The notes beneath the pieces are model-generated. The model saw nothing but the letters and a program-made list of their open reading frames with translations, did no database searches and had not been told where the DNA came from. Position numbers and translations under genes: made by a program. Shown here piece after piece: positions 6,678 to 9,662 of a stretch of 9,662 nt of DNA. The first letter of the stretch is position 1; every line of letters starts with the position of its first letter. The stretch is from assembly GCA_013329925.1 (NCBI GenBank), contig DUJK01000016.1:1-9662 (forward strand). Direction: 5' to 3'. This stretch comes from Candidatus Poseidoniaceae archaeon (GTDB lineage Archaea; Thermoplasmatota; Poseidoniia; Poseidoniales; Poseidoniaceae).

Positions 6678-6682
6678 TAAAT

Positions 6683-9349
6683 ATGGCGACCGTGGACACC
6701 TTCAATGCAAAGCGGGAACTTTCTATTGGTGGTCATTATTACTCGATGTCTGGATTAGATGAAAATGGGATAGACACCTCTCATCTACCATACTCAATCC
6801 GAATTCTACTAGAAGGGGCGTTAAGGGGTAACGACGGATTCTTAATCACCGAACAAGATGTGCGTAATATTGCAAATTGGCAACCTAACGCAGAGCGTGG
6901 CGAAATTCCATTTAGACCTTCAAGAGTTATCTTACAAGATTTCACCGGCGTTCCGGCTGTGGTTGATTTGGCTGCATTAAGAGATGCAATGGTGGAGATG
7001 GGCGGAGATCCCAAAAAAGTCAATCCGCAAGTTCCAGTGGACCTAGTTATTGATCATTCAGTTCAAGTTGACGTTTCAGGTTCGCATAGCAATGCTTTGG
7101 ATATGAATCTAGATATCGAATATCACCGCAACATGGAGCGTTATAAATTTCTTAAATGGGGTCAAAAGTCACTGAAAGACTTTCAAGTCGTACCGCCATC
7201 AAGAGGTATTGTTCATCAAGTAAATCTCGAATTTTTAGCAAGTGTTGCAAGGCAAGAAAACGGAATTTGGCTTGCTGACTCATTGGTTGGTACTGATTCA
7301 CACACTACGATGATCAATGGTCTTGGAGTACTTGGATGGGGTGTTGGAGGTATTGAAGCAGAAGCAGTTATGCTTGGCCAGCCGATATACATGTTAGCGC
7401 CAGATGTAGTTGGAGTTAGGCTAACAGGTTCGCTCAATCCCGGCGTGACGGCAACTGACATGACTCTGCGTATCGTTGAGATGCTGCGGGAACATGGCGT
7501 AGTTGGGAAATTTGTTGAATTCTTTGGCAGCGGTATGGCCGCCCTCACCTTAGCAGACCGAGCAACAATTGCTAATATGGCTCCCGAATACGGAGCGACT
7601 TGTGGCTTCTTCCCGGTTGATGAGCGAACTTTGGAGTATCTTAGGTTAACAGGTCGTGAAGATTCAGCAATCAATGCGGTTGAGCAGTACTGTAAGGCGC
7701 AAGGCCTGTGGTACAACTCAAATGACCCCGAGAAGTCATATACGGCAACTTTAGAACTTGATTTGACAACAATAGAGCCAGCATTAGCAGGCCCAAAACG
7801 ACCGCAAGACCGAGTTGACTTAACCAATATGAAGCAACATTTCGCAAAGACTTTGACTGCTGAAGTTGGTCACCAAGGGCATGGTTTAGCAGAAAGTGAT
7901 TTGTCCAAAAGTGCTATTGTTGGAGTTGAAGGAGAACGTTTTGATCTAAACCACGGTGATGTTGTAATCGCAGCAATCACTTCTTGCACCAATACATCCA
8001 ATCCAGGGGTCATGTTGGCTGCAGGGCTACTTGCTAGAAACGCTAGGCAACGGGGCCTTGCTGTCAAACCATGGGTCAAAACCTCTCTAGCACCAGGCAG
8101 TCGTGTGGTTACTGAGTATTATGAAGCGACAGGTCTGCAAGATGATTTGAATGCTATGGGTTTCAATGTAGTTGGTTACGGTTGTACTACATGTATTGGT
8201 AATTCCGGCCCGCTTCCTGAAGATATTGACAATGCCATAGATGAGGCAGGATTAATTGTTGGCTCGGTAATATCAGGAAATAGAAATTTCGAAGGAAGAG
8301 TCCATAGCAAGGTCAAGGCATCATATTTAGCTAGTCCACCTCTAGTTGTTGCTTATGCTATTGCAGGCAATTTAGAGATAGATCTAGAAACTGAACCTTT
8401 GGGATATTCTCAAGATGGTACTCCAGTTATGATGAGTGAAATTTGGCCTTCTGATTTGGAGATTAGTGAAGCACTCAAGGCTATTACGCCAGATATGTTT
8501 AGGCAGAGATATTCAGATGCCATGAATGAACCAAGATGGGATTCTATTCCTTCTGAAGCGAGTCCATTATATCCTTGGCAAGATGATTCTACATATATTA
8601 GACTTCCAACCTTTTTCTCTGGCCTCTCTCCAGACCCAGATCCTATTTCCAGTATTGAGGATGCAAAAGTATTACTCAAACTAGGAGATTCAATAACTAC
8701 CGACCACATTTCGCCAGCAGGCTCATTCCCCAAAGATGGCCCAGCTGGTAAATGGCTTGTTGAGAGAGGAGTGGACAAGAGAGATTTCAATTCTTTTGGA
8801 AGCCGTAGAGGAAATCACGAAATAATGATGCGAGGAACTTTTGCCAACGTTAGAATCCGAAATCAAATGGCCCCTGGTACTGAAGGCGGTTATGCATTGC
8901 ACACAGTTACCGGCGAGGTAACTTCTGTATTCGATGCCGCTCAATCTTATGATGGTCCCAAAGTAGTACTTGCTGGCTCTCAGTATGGAACTGGGTCCTC
9001 TAGGGATTGGGCTGCCAAAGGAACCTTTTTACTAGGTGTCAAGGCAGTTATAGCTACATCTTTTGAGAGAATTCATCGTTCCAATTTAGTTGGTATGGGC
9101 GTACTTCCTATGACTTTCAAAGATGGAGAATCTCATGAATTGTTGGGACTTGATGGCACTGAACTTTATTCAATTCCTGTCAATGACAACGTCAAACCGC
9201 TTGAAATGCTAACAGTTAGTGCGAAAAAGTCTGATGGGACTGAAATCCAATTTCAAGCACAAGTAAGACTAGATACTCCGGTAGAGGTTGAGTATTATCG
9301 TAATGGTGGAATTTTGCATACAGTACTTAGGCAACTTGCAAGTAATTAA
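6683..9349 (+). CDS. acnA: Aconitate hydratase, AcnA/IRP1 type
   Basis: The 888-residue enzyme isomerises citrate to isocitrate via cis-aconitate in the TCA cycle, using a [4Fe-4S] cluster. The three cluster cysteines are C435 (in SCTNTSNP) and C501 and C504 (in YGCTTCIGNSGPL), the same numbers as in E. coli AcnA. Other family blocks are D205-S-H-T near LADSLVGTDSHTT, HSKVKASYLASPPLVVAYA (about 541-559), DHISPAGS (674-681), the FGSRRGNHEIMMRGTFANVR block (705-724), and the substrate-binding GSSRDWAAKG (771-780). Length is normal for AcnA (about 890). The start was chosen from the GGGTG and the family N-terminus. It lies 56 nt after the cyclophilin gene with a palindrome in between, so it may have its own regulated promoter. 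Members of this family can bind mRNA when the cluster is lost; nothing here shows that happens. The bacterial-like type suggests old transfer, as an inference. Confidence 0.97.
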   Translation: MATVDTFNAKRELSIGGHYYSMSGLDENGIDTSHLPYSIRILLEGALRGNDGFLITEQDVRNIANWQPNAERGEIPFRPSRVILQDFTGVPAVVDLAALRDAMVEMGGDPKKVNPQVPVDLVIDHSVQVDVSGSHSNALDMNLDIEYHRNMERYKFLKWGQKSLKDFQVVPPSRGIVHQVNLEFLASVARQENGIWLADSLVGTDSHTTMINGLGVLGWGVGGIEAEAVMLGQPIYMLAPDVVGVRLTGSLNPGVTATDMTLRIVEMLREHGVVGKFVEFFGSGMAALTLADRATIANMAPEYGATCGFFPVDERTLEYLRLTGREDSAINAVEQYCKAQGLWYNSNDPEKSYTATLELDLTTIEPALAGPKRPQDRVDLTNMKQHFAKTLTAEVGHQGHGLAESDLSKSAIVGVEGERFDLNHGDVVIAAITSCTNTSNPGVMLAAGLLARNARQRGLAVKPWVKTSLAPGSRVVTEYYEATGLQDDLNAMGFNVVGYGCTTCIGNSGPLPEDIDNAIDEAGLIVGSVISGNRNFEGRVHSKVKASYLASPPLVVAYAIAGNLEIDLETEPLGYSQDGTPVMMSEIWPSDLEISEALKAITPDMFRQRYSDAMNEPRWDSIPSEASPLYPWQDDSTYIRLPTFFSGLSPDPDPISSIEDAKVLLKLGDSITTDHISPAGSFPKDGPAGKWLVERGVDKRDFNSFGSRRGNHEIMMRGTFANVRIRNQMAPGTEGGYALHTVTGEVTSVFDAAQSYDGPKVVLAGSQYGTGSSRDWAAKGTFLLGVKAVIATSFERIHRSNLVGMGVLPMTFKDGESHELLGLDGTELYSIPVNDNVKPLEMLTVSAKKSDGTEIQFQAQVRLDTPVEVEYYRNGGILHTVLRQLASN

Positions 9350-9386
9350 TCGTCACCTTGAAGGCAATGAGTAATTCCCGCTTTTT

Positions 9387-9662
9387 ATGGCGGAACTCAC
9401 AGGCTATGTCCAATACCGCTTTAGGTCAGATGAACACGATACGAATGTTCTGCTAAAAGGCGAGGCTGAATGGGTTCGTCAAAAAGTCGAAGAATTGGGT
9501 TTAACTGGCTTAGGATGGACTATGCCAATTGGCCAAGAAAAGAAAAAAGCCAATGCTTCTAGCAATTCTTCAAGCGATAACAAAATCTCAATCACTGTTG
9601 AGGATGAGCCAATAGGTGAAAAGCCACTTGACATGGGACCCACTCCTGATCCTAGCAGAATT
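9387..9662 (+). CDS. Hypothetical protein, N-terminal 92 residues (cut by the window)
   Basis: From ATG 9387 the frame stays open for exactly 92 codons to the window end. An in-frame stop at 9372-9374 excludes a longer start. Residues 1-50 look folded: MAELTGYVQYRFRSDEH, then a strand/helix unit with LLKGEAEWVRQKVEELGL and a hydrophobic G-W-T-M-P-I turn (residues 43-48). Residues 50-92 are low-complexity and polar (Lys, Ser, Asn, then Pro/Asp), probably a linker to a domain beyond the edge. I do not recognise the family. No membrane segment or signal peptide is seen, so it is likely cytoplasmic so far as visible. It starts 37 nt after acnA, has no Shine-Dalgarno sequence, and is directly preceded by a cTTTTT run. 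Composition matches its neighbours. Confidence 0.72.
   Translation, partial: MAELTGYVQYRFRSDEHDTNVLLKGEAEWVRQKVEELGLTGLGWTMPIGQEKKKANASSNSSSDNKISITVEDEPIGEKPLDMGPTPDPSRI

Noticed and set aside
6653..6682. TTG start giving aconitase ten extra N-terminal residues
   Set aside because: The TTG is within the palindrome, has no ribosome binding site, and the added residues are not aconitase-like; ATG 6683 has GGGTG at good spacing.
7216..7827. 203-codon open frame on the minus strand
   Set aside because: It lies wholly inside aconitase, whose protein carries all family motifs; the antisense translation has no recognisable domain and is Ser/Pro-rich, as expected for a shadow frame.
9381..9386. CTTTTT run after aconitase as a transcription terminator
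   Set aside because: Archaeal terminators often are T-runs, but this one touches the ATG of the next gene, is short, and may equally be leader sequence; not enough to call.

Overview
The window looks like chromosomal DNA from a marine planktonic euryarchaeon, most likely Marine Group II (Candidatus Poseidoniales). Four things point there. The tRNA-Gln is archaeal in form (AGUCCC acceptor, CGAC variable loop). TATA-like boxes lie close upstream of first genes that lack a ribosome binding site, while downstream operon genes carry a GGTGA-type site. A secreted lipoprotein carries a calcium-type LDL-receptor-A-like motif, which I recall as frequent in that group. Base composition is moderate. The lineage is an inference from these features; no marker gene fixes it.

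Layout. Positions 1-1047 (minus) hold a lipoprotein gene cut by the left edge. A plus-strand tRNA-Gln(CUG) follows at 1148-1223. From 1236 to 5452 everything is on the minus strand: a two-helix small membrane protein, a membrane-anchored DUF2135/YfaP-like protein, and the korA-korB pair for a 2-oxoacid:ferredoxin oxidoreductase (korA is transcribed first; the korB start lies 2 nt after the korA stop). A 145-nt divergent promoter region (5453-5597) separates this block from a plus-strand run: a membrane-anchored cyclophilin with a TPR-like cytoplasmic part, an AcnA-type aconitase, and the first 92 codons of an unrecognised protein cut by the right edge. No gene-free stretch exceeds 300 nt.

How it fits together. 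Aconitase (citrate to isocitrate) and KorAB (2-oxoglutarate to succinyl-CoA, reducing ferredoxin) are two oxidative TCA-cycle steps placed about 1.2 kb apart on opposite strands. Both look more like bacterial than classical archaeal versions: KorA is a gamma-alpha fusion, and AcnA is the IRP1/AcnA type with its three cluster cysteines where E. coli AcnA has them. The surrounding lipoprotein, DUF2135 protein and cyclophilin are cell-envelope proteins.

I see no mobile element, CRISPR array, defence locus or clearly new system. The best leads are a perfect 7-3-7 palindrome in front of aconitase, the repetitive Arg/Glu/Pro tail on KorB, the motif combination in the lipoprotein, and the cut gene at the right edge.
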